This document shows positions 11,942 through 26,569 of a stretch of 64,000 nt of DNA, in pieces. The translations under genes were made by a program, and so were the position numbers. The notes under the pieces are model-generated. The model saw only the letters and a list, made by a program, of their open reading frames with translations. It ran no database searches and was not told the origin of the DNA. Source of the DNA: Gymnogyps californianus (Eukaryota > Chordata > Aves > Accipitriformes > Cathartidae); the NCBI RefSeq assembly GCF_018139145.2, contig NC_059471.1, positions 45,252,226 through 45,316,225 of the forward strand. Direction: 5' to 3'. How positions within the stretch are numbered: the stretch's first letter is position 1; every line of letters starts with the position of its first letter.

Positions 11942-14900
11942 ACTCTAGAAATGACCACAGCAAAAAATCTTATAAAAAAAACTGGCATAAGTGTTCAAAT
12001 AAAGACTTAATAATTTAAGTGTTGGGAGCTTGTTCATCCTTCTTGTCAGTTTGAATAAATGTAGGAGCGCAACAAGTGGCAGTCTGAGCCTTGCCTACCT
12101 GCACCCTCATTTATAGTCGGAGTTGCTCAAGAAAAGGAGCTCAGCCACGGATCCATTCAGGACTTTCCAGCCTTACCTTTTCCTCAGACGCAGGCAGCTT
12201 GCCCCAGCTTTTTGACACAGCTCACTCCAGCACTGGCAAGATCAGGACCATGCAAGCAGATTAGCTTGGTTTGCCTGACTCTGCCATGGAAAAATTCTGC
12301 CATCAGTACAACCAGCTGTTTGTCACTGCTGCGCAGGGTGTCTTTACTGGGAATATGGTTTTCTTTCCGTAAGTCCTCCTAGGGTCAGGTCTCTTCAGGA
12401 ATTCCATGTAGCCGGACTAATGGAGAAGTTCAGAGTTTTTCATGCCTGGATGAGGGAAGCTAGAGGAAAACAGAACAATTAGACATCTCTATAACCAAGC
12501 ATTTTTCCCTTTCTTTACTTCGCCGGACCCAAGATTCATAGTTCAAGCTTCATTTATTTTTTGTGCCCTCATGATGATCTCTTGCTGAATCCCTAAGCTC
12601 TTCTTTAGACAGTAAAGATAATCAATTCTCACACTCAGTACTTGAAACTTAAACAACTACTGAGCAAACCGAAATTAAAAAACACAGCTTTCAATGAGGT
12701 ATCTCGCTGACCCAACTCGTCTTTCCCATTTCTGAGCCGAGGAAGGTCCCAAACTTCTTGGAGGCCATTCACAGGAGGCAGCACAGTCAGGTGACACTCC
12801 CAGAAGTTTTGATCCTGTCCCCACTCAAGTCAGCTGAAAAATTTCCGTCGGCTTTAAAGAAGCAAGCTCCACCTCTTAGGGCCGGGTTGTGTTTTGCGTC
12901 ACTTAGGTGGCTGACTGCTTCTGACTGGAGAGCATCCCCCCGGCTGGGAGGGAAGGATGGCCTCAGGAGCAAGTGGCAGAGCAGGCAGAGCAGGGTGCTT
13001 GTGTGTCCACTCATCTCAGGAGTTTCACAGGCAGCCTGCGGAAACACCAGTAACCAGCTCATGGATAGCTTGTCCAGGAAGGTCCAGCTGTGTCCGAATG
13101 ATGTAGTATCACACCAACTCGCATTATGCAAACAGGAATGGTGTTTGCCAGGCCCCACAGCCTCTGGCCAGATCCAGGGCTGCACTTCCAGGTTTCTCTG
13201 CTCAGGCAGTGAGCCACGTCTTAAGGGCAGCTCATGTATGCTCCACCTAAACAGAGCATGGGCTGCTCTTGTGGTTTTGGAAACTGTGTGCAGCAGAAGA
13301 TGGTGTAGAAGCAGGACCATGGTTTTGTCTCTCTCCTACAAGGAAGAACAAAGTTAAAAAAAGTAGAGCAACACAATCTCTCTTTTTAAAATATATCACT
13401 TGTACCTGTAGCAATGCTAATAATGAACCACAAGAGAAAGTTGATGGCTTATGAAGTGTGTTTAATTGTGGGCTTCTTGGAGTGTTTGCAAAGAGAAGTC
13501 AAATGCCACTGCTGTAACTGTTGCACTTCTTACCGTCTCATTGCTGAACTTCTTACTGATGTAGATATAAAGGCACAGTACGTGGTTCTCTCACTGCTAT
13601 TATTTAAAAGCATAGTAGCTTTATCTATCTATGTAGTATTACCCTATATTTATTTCAATAAATATTTAAAAAATGTCATTTAATGAGGTTATTGAATTGT
13701 AAGTGTATATTTGAGGAAACAGGAGAAAGAGAGTAAACCTCACCAGGAATGAAGATGCTATGGACAAAGCACAGCCTTCTTGAGCTCAGGGACAAAACTC
13801 CCATGACAAGGCAAAACTCCCAACATCTAGCCAGCACTTCTCTCAAGTTATGCAACAGGTATAATTCCTGTTCTGTTAGGCATCAACAAGGTGGCACAAG
13901 AATAAGGAGGAAATGTATTTACCTGATAAAAACTTTTTAAGAAAATACACATTTTTTAGAACCTTTCTTCCAGAAAAAGTCTCAAAATCGATACAAAATA
14001 TCATTACTTTTAAGATCATAACACAGTCTCAAAACTAGGCTATCTATCTAATATACTATTACAGATATCTCTCAGTTTCAAATTACAATGCCAAGTAGCA
14101 ATACCAAAAAAAGGACGTGAAAGCTCTGAATGAAGACCCAGCTAGTAGCCTCACATTCATCAGTAGGTGAGCAGATGGGTTCAGCTGGCACTATTTTCTC
14201 CACTGGTAGTATAAAAGGAAAATGGCACTCCTTTCAGCCAGTGGTTTGCATATCCCAGGAGTCCCATATTAATCTCCATTTCACAGTCTGCATGCAAAAA
14301 ACATGGTTCCATGGAGTGGAAGAAGTTAAAAGTCGATATATTTTATGGCCCTACAAGGAGCTGACAGATGAATTCTGTTCTTTCCAGAGGCACTCAGTGA
14401 GGCTGCACATAGGGGAAACTGGATTTTCTTGCTGGGTGTAGGGACTCCCATTATTATCATATCTATCATTAGCAGCATGAGCACACGTGGAGCAGCAGCA
14501 CTTCATCAATATTCATGCTTTATGTGTTGGTGCCCTGCAACCATAGAGTTTAAAGCCACTGCCCCACTGTGTAAAGGTCACACAGATGTAGTGGTCCAAG
14601 TCACCCTGGTCAACAGATGCCCTCTGGAGGCATCAGCTGTTCAGATGAAAGGGAGGATGGGATCTGGGAGATAAGTCACGTAAGATGCATCATGAAGAGG
14701 ATTTGCAGAAAAGGATTCAAAACAGTTGATGTAAGCAGACATTAATAAATAGTATTACTTCATTCCTAGACATTGTTTTTTATCCTGTCCCTTCAAGGCA
14801 CTTTACACAAGAAGTCACTACTGTGATCCAAATTTTCCTGAAGCACAAGAGCTCCCACAGCCTCAGAGTCCTCCCTCTCCTTCCTTTGGGGCCTGCCTTG

Positions 14901-17900
14901 CTCTGGGCATTTGGGATGGCTGACTATGTTTTCTCTCTCCCTGAGCAAGGCACCACACCAGGACAAGGTGAACAGGCAGGCTGTCTCCCTGCTGCCCACC
15001 TGCACCCCTAATATACAATGAAAAATAAATGGCAAGGAAATGAACTGACCTGCTGTTATCAGTCATGCGGCATCACTGCTGTTTTCAGAGATTGGACCTT
15101 TCTGAACTCATCTGAGGACTCTTCAGCTGCAAAGCCAATGACCTCATTTGTCACCTCGCAAATGCCTCCTTCCTGCGGACCTTGTGGATGATGTACATCT
15201 TTGTTTAACAAGACATCCAGCTTTGAAGAAGGAGGAAAAGATTACTGATAGTGATGTGAACTCAGAGCAGGCATAAGTCACCTTTCCAGGAGAGCTCAGC
15301 TCTGATTAAAGCACAGTTAAAAAATGTGCCTCTCCCAAGAATTCCCCTTGTAACATTCCCTGGTAGATTTTCCAGACTAGATTGGTGCATGAAATGCCAG
15401 GATGGAAATATGACAATTTTGAGCGTAGAAACAATTTTAAAAAATGAAAGATTTTTTGAGTGTTGATGGGAAAACCATAAACCTTTGCTGATTAGTTAAA
15501 AGGGGCACCAATTCATTTAATGATATTAAAAATTCTACAGCCTGTGTGATACAAGACATCAAAATAAATGATACAGAGAGTCCCTGCTGTCTTAAAATCC
15601 CATTGTTGATGAAAGCAAAGTAGATTAGGGACAACTAAAGCAAGACTGGGTGATGAAAAAGGGTGGGGATTTATAATTTTGTTTTTAAAAATTAAATCAA
15701 AATTTTAAGGTGCAGCATCGCTTATTTTTTTAAAAAATTAAAAAGCAGTTTTCTCTGTGTTCCTATGCAGATAGCAAAGTGAGACTGAGTTCTATTTTAG
15801 GAATATTATGGTGTTTCTTAGATGTCATTAACTTCAGCAGGAGGTCAGCAAAAAATGTGTTTGCAAGATTGGGATCAGACGCTGATTTGTTCTGTTTTGC
15901 AAAAAAAAAATGTTGCAAAGAAGAGAAAAAACATTTTGGAACTTTGGTGACAAAGAGCCAAAGCAGTTTCTCAAAACATGTCTTGCTATAGTCTTTGAAA
16001 GCTTCTGTGTCACTAATAAGAATGTCACACTTGAAGGAGCATTGTACTGTTTTGTAACCTACCATATGAATTCTGGTGCCCAGCCACAGGTTAAATGCAC
16101 ACAATGAAATTCTCTTTCCTCCCACTGCCAGTTCTGTCACTTACTACACTGAAGTCCACAAAAATACAATATGACTCAGAATATGTAGGCTGTGGCTAAG
16201 GAGAGAAAGTTCATTCAAAATTGATTTTCTTTCAGGCATCCCTGATATTCCCTGTTTCAATTGCTCACCTACTGTACAGTTGAGTGAACACTTAAGGAAG
16301 TTGCAAAGCAATGCAGCCTGTCTGGGACATGAAGGAATGTAGAGCAGGATAATCACAACATCATCAACCCAATTCTCCAAGGTAGCTGGCCAATAATGCT
16401 GTTCTAATTGAATAACTTATCCACAGCTATTTCCCTCGGGAAAGCCTATGGCTTAGGCTCTCTGTGTAGGCAGATGGTGCAGCATACACAATGAAACCTG
16501 TAATTTTCTCTCACTACTGGGCATGTTAGCAGTGAGCTGTTTTCCCAGTTCTGCTAGCCCATTAATATTTTATTTTAACTGTTTTCTTCAAGTTATTATG
16601 TGCCATGCAGCAGAGAATGGAGAAATCTGTGATACATTTCATATTTATTTTACGGCCAGCTCACTAAGCTACCCCATGCTCATTAAGGCTTCTGCTTTGC
16701 TAATCAACAATTGTATATGTCATCATCAGGTATATGCTGAAATGAAAGTGTCATAATTAAAAACAAAGGTGCATGAGTCATCGGAGCCCTGAATTACTAA
16801 CTAGCAGCAAAGCATAACAAATAGGCTGTAAGTGAATTCCAAATCTGCAGGGCTGTTTTTTAAAACATGCATTAACGAGCGTGTGCCAAGCGTATTTCTG
16901 ACTCTGAGAATGCTGTCCTGATCTTGCACTCTGAACTACATGTCTTAGCAATGTACTGCCATCCCCTTGTCCTTAAACATTGGAACAGCAGCATAATCCT
17001 CAGCAGCAAAAGCGGTTGAAAGGCAAATGCAGCCTGGGAGGGCAAGGCAGCAGAGACAGCCCATCAACAGCGTAACAACATGACAGATGACAGACCCAGA
17101 GGCAAATCCAGGCCTGCCAGCAGATCAGCCTGTAGAGCCTGCCAACGAGCCAGATGCAGCTACTGAAAAGATATCATCCCTAGCTTAGCATCTGGGTCTT
17201 GCTGTGGCCAACCATACTTCATGTGCTCCATGTCCTTACTGCTGACCCCAACTGCTGGGAGAGGCTGGAACAATGAGGAAGAGCTTAACTGCATCAACAT
17301 GACTACATTTAAATTTTGCTAGTACAAACATTGTGACTATAAAAAAATGTCAATCTGTATACAGTATAATTATCAGTTTGCATTTATTTTAGGTTTTCTG
17401 GCAGTACTTATACATTGTTTCCCCTCTCCCATTGTCTCTGAAAAAAGACAGCTCGGGGATTCATTCTTTGTTTGCCATTCCCACTCAGAAACACACTCTT
17501 AGCTACTTCACCATCTCTTAGAAGTAGCAGTACACTGTAACTCTATGTGTAATTAAACCTTGACATAGAGATCCAGCAGTCCTTGTCCCCGGAAAGGTAC
17601 AATTCTTTCTAATTCACAAGTATTTCCAGAGCTTGGCTTGTAGTATTAGACATCAAATAAATCTATTTCAAGTGACTGGTGTGACAATTAAAGTGAAAAC
17701 TAATGATATGCCATCATGGAAAAGATAATTGCACCCATTGTTAGACACTTCCCAGGTCAGGATACATGCACAGTGTATCAAAAATGGCATTCATTCGTTC
17801 ACCCTGGCATCCTAGTCTGACTACAGAAGTGTATTAATAAAGTCATCATTTTTCCTTTTATAGAAGTTAGGGACATTCTTTTTGGATGATCCTACCCCTC

Positions 17901-18240
17901 TTGAAGTTCAGCACTGCTTTTCTGCATGCTTGTAATTGGCTCAGTCAGTCAAGCAAAATGTAAATGCAGATACTCAAAAGCATCCTGTTGAGGACAGGGT
18001 GGGAAAGGGGAAGGTCCTGTTCTCTTATTTTCTCATATATAATAGCTACTAAGAAATGCCTTAAGCAAATTTTTATAAATGTGTTCTTCAGAAAATATGT
18101 AGTATAGGAAATTATTGATCTGTAATGGAAATTTCCTTAGTCTTGTTGAAGTCTACATACATTTATAGAAACCAAACCGTATTGTCCCTTTAGGTTCAAG
18201 GTAGGATTAATCTCACTTACCTCAGGCATCTAAGTCACAC
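11942..18240. other. Mostly AT-rich DNA without a supported gene
   Basis: A more GC-rich patch at about 12740-13330 is open on both strands (see separate entry). No other exon is supported. Frames at 14130-14441 and 15763-16140 encode nothing recognisable. Confidence 0.5.
12758..13357 (+). other. Unrecognised 199-codon open frame in a GC-richer patch
   Basis: The frame stays open for about 600 bp, and the opposite strand is open for 177 codons over almost the same span. Neither product has a recognisable domain, signal peptide or membrane segment. Openness on both strands goes with locally raised GC rather than with coding. A decayed retroposed sequence or a non-coding exon are alternatives. 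Reported only because it is the longest open frame in the first 36 kb apart from repeats. Confidence 0.12.
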
Positions 18241-18391
18241 TAGGGTCCCTTTTAAATCAATGGAAAAAGATAGGCACCTTCAGAAGGCTATTCATCTCGT
18301 CCTAATGTAGGCATCAGAACAATTCATCTGAAATGAATCCTTCTGTGAAGGTACCTATGTCTTTCTATTAATTATAAAGGAAGCCTACGGA
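18241..18391. repeat. Palindromic repeat, best-preserved family member
   Basis: The left arm (about 18241-18300) and right arm (about 18321-18391) are inverted copies over some 60 nt with roughly one mismatch in four by eye. GATAGGCACCTTCAGAAGG on the left pairs with CCTTCTGTGAAGGTACCTATG on the right, and AATGGAAAAAGA pairs with TCTTTCTATTAAT. The centre is GTAGGCATCAGAAC. It could fold into one long hairpin. This looks like an old MITE or foldback element. The family name is not known to me. Confidence 0.7.
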
Positions 18392-21300
18392 GACTAGCTT
18401 TGAATTAGGTTCCTATTTTTCACTCTTGTAAGATCAGGTGAGATGTATCCCACTCTTGGTGTTTCTTCAGCTAAAGAGGAATGTGTACACAGAAAAATGG
18501 GAAGTTAAAAGAGCGTAGGCTTTCATTTTAGATTCATATATATATTCCCATAATTAAGAAAGGATTACCAAATAAGCTGAACCATAAAACTACTTTTTTG
18601 TGTTTAACACTACAAAGCTGGAAATAGTACAATTCCCCATATACAGCCTTTGAGCCATTTGCAGTGGGAATATCTAGTTCTCTTAGTGAATCACGCAAAG
18701 CTGGAAGATCACTCGACGCTGATTCCTTCTTCTTTCCATTCATTTATTCAGACAGATAAGAAGATCCCAGATGTATAAAGGCAGCCTGCACTGGGGACCC
18801 AGCCTATTCTGATGTTAGCAATTCTTGTAGTTACTACAGGGATGCTGAGCAAACGGGATATTGAAAAGCACACTGGATACATTGCAAACCATGCAGTCAC
18901 AGCTGTTTTGAAGGGGACACTTACGTGATCAGTTCTGATGAAGATATGGTCCTCTAACTAGAACTGCTTGATGACCCTGTGGATAGTATAATAAGATCAA
19001 TTTTTTTTTTCCAGTAAAATCTCTTTATATTTTCTACATTTTGGTGGAGAAACATGGTATAAACCTATTGTTTCAAAATCTCAAAAAGGCTGAAAACACC
19101 CAAAACATTCTGCTTTAAAGTTTTCCAAAATAAACTCTTTCAAAAAATTCAAATTTCATTTTAAAATTTATTTAAGCTATGCAAAGAAATACCAACTGTT
19201 TTGAAAAAATGCATCATTCAGTGCTGGAATCGTTTTTCCTTTTGCTTTTAGCTAGCTGAATACTCTGTATGACAAATTACTTTATAGGTCAACCTAAAAC
19301 AAATTCAGAACTGCCAGAAAATTGAAAAATTGGTTATTCACATAGCAGTACTGCGGGGTTAGTACTTCATCTATTGTTCTGCTTTTGCTGTGTAATAAAG
19401 TCAGTCTTGAAAACTGATGCTGTTTCTCCTCAGAAGAGGTAGAATATGGCAATGCAATTTTCCCCACAGCATCCTGTTGTTTGTCTGGGGTCTCCAATAC
19501 AAAGGAAACGGGGTCACCAGCACATGTCTATACCCACAGAGTTCTCTGAAGAGAAACAAGCGTGTTAGCTAATTCCACTTATGCTGCTATCACTATTTTC
19601 TGTGCTATTTATACTTCACTGTACTGTGTCTACTGAATTAATTTCAGAAAAGCTACTAGTAGTCTCCAATTTGATGCAAGCTGCAAGGATAGTTAATTTT
19701 TTAATCTATTAAACAGCTACTTGGAGCAACCAAAACTTTCCTTGACACCTTTCTGCTACGTGGACAAACAGAAGTAGATTTCTGCAGCAATTTAAATGAA
19801 TTCTCATGTATTGAAGAAAATGTGTCTTTTTGAGTATACATAGGTATTTTGAATATATAGATACGTCTTTAAGAACAGAGGCAAGAAACTAAGCCATTTG
19901 GTGCCTTAAAGTATGGAAGGAATGTGGAACTGATTTTTTATGGAAAACAACGCTATCAAAAACTACAACTGCTTCCATGGGTCAGTCTAATTTTCTTTAA
20001 TGCAGAACCAGATGCAGATGGTAGGAACTTTTCCAGGTAATTTTTTAAAAGCTAACATTCAATATTATTGGCATGAAGTAAGGTTGCTTGCATGGGTGTT
20101 TCCATCAATACATTAGGTCTACAGAAAAGCATTTACATTGAAGCAAAACTTGCAGGGGCTTGGCTTACTGCAAATTCCGAAGTGGGAGAAAATACCTTCA
20201 CATCCTTTCCCTCTGTTTTGTCTCATCTTAAAGGCAGGAATCACTGTGCAGAAAACAGCTTTTCCAAGAGCACAGGAAGGCAAGTGGGGCCTGATCCATT
20301 TCCCAGTGAGATTGATAGGAGGCCTTTTATTGACTTTAGTTGAGACTGAGGGCAGCAATAAAGATACCTGGCTCACAGTTCTGTACTCAAACCTACTGTA
20401 GTAAAGCATGTTTATAAAATCCTTCCTTAAAGGCCTTGAATTGTTCTGCTACTGCTGATCACCTGAGACAAAATCATGGCTGGTATCTCCATCCATTCAT
20501 AGAAGAGTACTACCAATGTCAGAATGGTGAAACCATTATTTCCTGTAGAAAATCAGCGGAGTTGTCTGCAAAAAGAATAATGACTTACAGCTGGATGGTT
20601 CAACAAAATGATAATTTCCTGCACATTCTATAGGATTTATTCAGGTGAGCTGAAGGAGAAAAGATGAGATCCAAATAATTCCTAACTTTTGTTAGCACAA
20701 AGCTTCACTACTGAACCAGTTCTCACACTGGTATAGTGTGAAGTAGCAGAAAGGGTCCCCTGAGGTATGTGGGATCACCCCAGATCCATAATCAGAACCA
20801 GGCAATCAGAATCAAGAAAAGGCCCCATGCCATGATCCTCCTCTATATGAAATAAAAAAAAAATTTGGAACAAGAACAAATCTGTCTCTGATCTGTTTTT
20901 ATCTTGTCTGTCTAATATTCCTTCCCAGATTTGTAAAGTATGTAGTAAATATTGCACATTCTGACCTCATCTGTTATCATGATTCTTTGGTCACAATATT
21001 CAACATAGTGTAATATGACAAAATGCAATCAGATCAGCTAAAATTTAATATCTTCCTAGTTTTTATCTAAATAGTTAGATACAAGAAAAAGAGCATAAAC
21101 TGTTCATGGGAAAACATAAGTATTTGGGAGACAACATTTATATTTATTTATGTAAAAGAATATATGTACATATATAAACAAATTGGGAATAAATAGAGGG
21201 AAGAAAATACCGAGAGGAAATGGAGCAAATGAGTTATAAACTCTAAGCATAGGAAAAATAAATCATATAAGTGAATGCTGCAGTAAAACCCTGTTTTATA

Positions 21301-24300
21301 AGCAGTTGTGACCTGTTTGAGGGGGAAATGCGAAAGCCTGCCAAAAGCGTATCATATCCATCTGTCCAGTTTAAAATATTAGTTGGGCTTTTACTTGGAC
21401 AGTTCTCAGCCCAGTCCTGTTAATACTTACACATATTAATAGCGTTGTTCCTAAACATATTCCAAAATCGTCAACTCAACAAGACTGGAATGATGTGTAA
21501 GTAAGATGACATGTAACTAAGATGATGTGTAGGGCCAAACATGTGCGTAGGCACATGCAGGATTAAGCTGAAAACCGTAATATATGGTCATCATTATGGT
21601 GCTAGCCCCAATTTTTGGAGGCATGGCTTCAGTTCTTATTTTGATCTAGATTTCCATGACTTTAAGAGCATCATTAGGATGAAGATTTCCATGTTTTTAT
21701 TCAGCACTGCAGTTCTGCAAACTTCTATGACTGGTGCTTGTATTTCTCTTTCATCCCACGTGCAGAAATGCCTAAGTTTTCAGATGAATGTGCACTGAGT
21801 TGGATTTTGCTCCCTACTCTAATGAAGTAATCTTTGGATAAAATAAGTACTCTTTGAAGAAGGTTTGGAGCTTCACCATGGCAAGCTGATTTCTCCAAAC
21901 TCTTAGTTACGTATTACTCTCTGATCTTTACCATCACTATCCTGTTATATCTTAAATTCTTCTCTGCACAGTCTGAAGCCTGGTAAGCGGGACATTCACA
22001 CAGGGAGATGAACCAAACTCGGATTCCAGCATCTAGTTATTTTGAATTAGAGGAGGACTACACCAATTAAAAAAAAAATACAAGTGATGTCCCCACAGGT
22101 ATAACTATAATTTTAAAATCTTGGGTAGTTATGGGGCTAATAGTACACCTTTCTCCTCAGCATTTTCCTAGGGGCCAGCTTTAGTGTCTGTATGTCCTCA
22201 CATCTGGTGGATGTGTGATGAATGTTTTGGTTATCCCATCTGATGTCTGTAGTTCTCCCTAGGCTCCCCAGTGTAAAGCTAGGCATTCTGCACTCCCAGG
22301 TACCAATATTACAGACAGTGTAGTATGTGGGACTGTGACAGTGAGATCCTTTTTTGAATCTCTAGTGCATCTGTGTCTCATCTCCATGTATGTATCTGAA
22401 CAAATACTATTTTCCTGGCTCAGAGAGAGTTGTAAAGATCAATCAGCTGTTTAGATAAGAGTATGATGAAGCTATAAAAATACTAAAGCAAAGATAAAAT
22501 ATGCTATTGGGTCATTTAGGGCCTTGCCCCGAGGCTGTTCTGGGGAAAAAGCAGTATTTCCCTGCAGTGGCCAACTTGCCTGTTAAAAACAAAAGGCTTT
22601 TTCAGCCTCAGAAATCACAACTGTAGTCTTCTGATATTAAATTATTAATGCTTAAGCAAGGATCTTAGTTATTCTCCAGAATGTTTCTACCTATTAAGAA
22701 CAACATAGGACAGCTTTATAAGATTGCAGTAAAACATACACATACACTTTACTTAGGAGACTTTTGACTTTCCTGGCAAGTATTGCATATATAGAAATTT
22801 GTGTACTTGTCCACTATTGCTGTGTGTTCAGCCTTTCTCACCCGTTTTCTAGTACATGATGTAACTAGAAGTATTTTAAACAGTTTTAATGAAAATCCTT
22901 ATCAGACACCATTCATTTCTCCTCTGTGGCTACTTTGCAAGCTTGAGATACAGCTCTAGTTCATAAGCCTTCTGTGTCAATCTAACCTAAGATTTCAAGC
23001 AAAATGCAGGGATTTGCTGCTTTGATTGGAAACCAGGCAAAACTTTGCAGCTTTATTTTGATTTTCCAAATTTATTTGGATATGGAAGGTGACAAAGAAC
23101 AGAACCTCTGCGAGCTGAAAAGCAAATCCACCGCATCTTGGTACAATTTTATCTGTAATCTACTGGCTCCCAGAAGTTTATCATAGCTGTTTACAAAGTT
23201 CCTATCATATCCTATGCCAGGAAGTGTACTTTGTCTGACCATGTCTAACAAGTACATGTAGCACAGGAGTCATTTATTAGAGGTGAAAAAAATAAGTTAT
23301 ATTTCTACCTTCCTTTCTTTCCTAAGAAGGATTTTCAGCCTCCTTTTGACTCTAGACAGCTATTGAGATACCAATGTGTTATCTGCTCTTTGGAAAGAAC
23401 AGAAAAAACCCAGAACGGCAACGTATGAATCATGTATTTCCATCTGAATGCCTGTTTTATATTTCAATGAAATTGTTAGTAAATTGAATATACGTACAAG
23501 GGGTTTAAACAATCTGACTGAAAACAGGCCATGCCATCCCACTATGTCCATTGCCATTTTTCAGATTCTAGGCTTTTGGGACTGTACTGGACATAGATGT
23601 TTATAATGGTAAACAATGTACATTGTGAAGTGTCACATCCACATAGTGTCACACCACCTTTAAGCTCACCTCTGGATGAAATTTAGTTTGATAGCCTGGC
23701 CCAGATCATCCCAGCTGCTTAGCTCTGTGTCTCTGCAGGGCTCATTGATCCATGAATACAGTCATGGGAATTCATAACAAAGCACAGTAGATGCTGTCTG
23801 ACATAACTGTCCCCACATTCCTGCTTTTGCAATTAGCACAAATGGAAGTTCAGATCTGTCTGTATAAGCTGTATAGATGAGCCCCCCGAGTCTTCAATCT
23901 ACTAGTAAAATTTAACAGTAAGAAGGCGGCAGTAAAAGATCATGCTAAAGAAGAAAATCTGTAAACCCTCAGGTTTTTTTCCTTATGCATGGAAAAAGGA
24001 TCAAAATTACTTTATTGAATTACCTTTAAAGGAGCAAATGCACTAACATACAAAAATGTAAAAGTCTCTTTTAACTAAAGAACCAGCATGTCTTCCTTCC
24101 TGCCAAGCAACAGGTGCAGGCGTATCTCCTTCACGGCTTGATAACCAAAATAATACAAATTGATTTTTTGCCTTTTTTGCCATCTATAAGACTTCACATG
24201 TTGCCATTACTTGTCTAATTTACTATAAACACCCAAAGGAAACATAGTTACCATCATTGCCTGCATTTTCACAATAAACTAATGACTTAGCATATCTTAG

Positions 24301-25051
24301 CGGCTACTGAGTGAGACCTCTCCAAAGACACTGCTACACAGAAATGGCTGGGCACTCGTACTCTGAAAAACCAGAGCATTTAGGAATTTGGGTAGTTTGG
24401 TTTCCAAGAACTTAATCATGACACTGAATATTTAACAGGTGTTCATGCCTTTTGCTCACTCTTACTAAGACGCATCACTCTGCAACGGTCTTCTAATATC
24501 AGGCAGAAACTTTAAGTACTCATTTTTTTTTCCTGTAGTTTTCCAACTGACTGTTACTTTACGTGTCCTCAGTGTGTATACGAGGGGAAAACAGTGATGC
24601 ATGGAGGAAAACAGGCTTCATCAGATAATAATTACATTAGGAAAACACTGTTTTTGTTGTTCTTGCTTCTTTTCCAGCAAAATTAAAAATCACACCTTAG
24701 AGAGGCTTGTCATTAAGGATCTAGTAATGCTGCCTTGCCTGTACACCACTTCCAGCAGGCTTAAGAGAATCAGACATCTTGAGCTGTAATGAATCACCTT
24801 GGTTGTTTTTTTTATGCGAGCCTAATATTCAGCTCAGTGAAGCAGGATTTTTCCTGCCCCAGGCAAGACGGCCTCTTCCTTGTGCTTCAGATCAAGGGGC
24901 TGTTGAAAATGATGGAGAGTAGCGTGAGTAACAGGGAGAAAGTACCAAAAACTTAATTACTAAAAGGTCAAATAAGCTCCTCTTTATCTTCAAACTATTT
25001 TTTTAACTCTATGAGAGATTGATTTGGCTGTGAAAAAAAAACAGAGTGGCA
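18392..25051. other. Gene-free AT-rich DNA
   Basis: No recognisable gene or element. Poly-A and poly-T runs and short chance open frames only. Confidence 0.5.
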
Positions 25052-25126
25052 GGAGACCTACCTAACTCACAGAGCTATTCTGAGGATAAATACATTACAG
25101 CCTGTAAGGCACTCAGCAGTTGTGAT
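25052..25126 (+). mobile_element. MIR-like SINE relic
   Basis: The order CCTACCTAACTCACAGAGCT, then TCTGAGGATAAATACATTACAG, then TGTAAGGCACTCAGCAGT follows the 3' half of MIR/CORE-SINE elements (the CTCACAGGGTTGTTGTGAGG, AAATGAG, GTAAAGCGCT pattern). It is heavily diverged and lacks the tRNA-like head. Confidence 0.5.
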
Positions 25127-26569
25127 AACAACACCCATAGAGTATAGATAGATAGACTTCTTAATCCTTAAATGACTCATTTAATCCAAGTTTGACAGTC
25201 CTACACCTCAATCACGTGTAGGACACCACAGGGAGGAACATGTAGGCTCCTTAACCTTAATGGCACCTAGTCAAAGATCTTTTTTCCTATCTTGAATATT
25301 TCCCCTGCAATGCTTCCTTGGTCTACTACTCTTTTCTTTTTTTTTTTCCCCCTCCTTTTTAAACACCTCCCTACTGTAACATTCAGGTGGTTGCAGGACG
25401 TTTACAAGTTTCTGATAGGACATACGATGTGAGATACAAGGAGCTTTTTGCTCATACACAAAAGCAAGATAAGCCCTTACTTCAGAGACTTTAGCATCTG
25501 AAAAGATAAGGCATAAACAAATTGAACTGAGATACATCTATTACATGGACAGACAGGGATCTCTGCTCAAGTTGGGACATGGCTAGGGAGAGCCATGTTG
25601 GGTCTGGAAGACAACTAGTTGCATTACTGTAGCTCAAGCAACACGAGGATGAACAAGTATGTAGGTATGCCCTCAGAGACCAGGGGAAAAGACAAGATGT
25701 GATGGGGTAGGAAGGAGAAAAAAAGGTTTATTGGCCACATCCTGATAATTGAAAGTTTTAATGGCACTTTTTTCCCCCCCATGGAGTAGCTGGCACTACA
25801 AGAAAAAGGATTGTGTTAAAAACATACTGAAAGCTCTCTGCTGCCTTTTGCAGAAGATGAATGCAGTTTTAAACTGCAGCTTTATTGTCTGTTGGCAAAG
25901 TGACTGCCATGAAGGGATTTAAAACTGCAAATTCTTTAGCGTAGTCAGACATACTTTTGAAAAATGAAGTCCTCTCCTGCTCAGGGGATTAGTTTAACTT
26001 TTTATAACATTCATTTTTGTAATTCTTTACTACTTCTTCATCTTGTGTTTGCTTTATGAGGTTATTATTTTTATACATAGTTTGGTAGAGTCTTAAGAAG
26101 GCTTGGAGAGACAGGTGTTTGAAATTCTAGGTGTAATAAAGAGACCCAACATTTATTAGAAAAGAAGAAATGTGGCATAAATGGGAGTTGCCTTTTTCTG
26201 CTTCAATACCCAGCTCAGTTCCCACTGCAGTAGTTGGCAATGATATTTGAAATGGGGCTGCTTTAGGTCCTTAAGTAAGGAAATACTGACAGTAACAGTA
26301 TAGCTGAGATATAGTGGACCAAGGATAAGACACTGCAGTTCTGGATACTGAGATTCCAGCTCTGCCTGTCCCGTTGTGGGCTTGGATGTGTCTCTTGGAG
26401 CCACCCACCTTCACTTATGTTCACTCAGGTTGAGAAGACCCTTGCTCAACAGAGGCTTAGTCAGCTTTCATGGTTTTTAGATGTCATCACACAGGGTATT
26501 CCTTTAATATTCAGTTCATAGGATTTCCATCAAACCAACTCGCATTTCAGATCTAACACTCAAAGATGA
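25127..26569. other. Gene-free AT-rich DNA
   Basis: Contains a short GATA run (25145-25158) and a T/C tract (about 25327-25350). Nothing else is recognised. Confidence 0.5.

Noticed and set aside
15763..16140. 125-codon minus-strand frame
   Set aside because: AT-rich, no recognisable domain, and overlapped by an equally open frame on the other strand.
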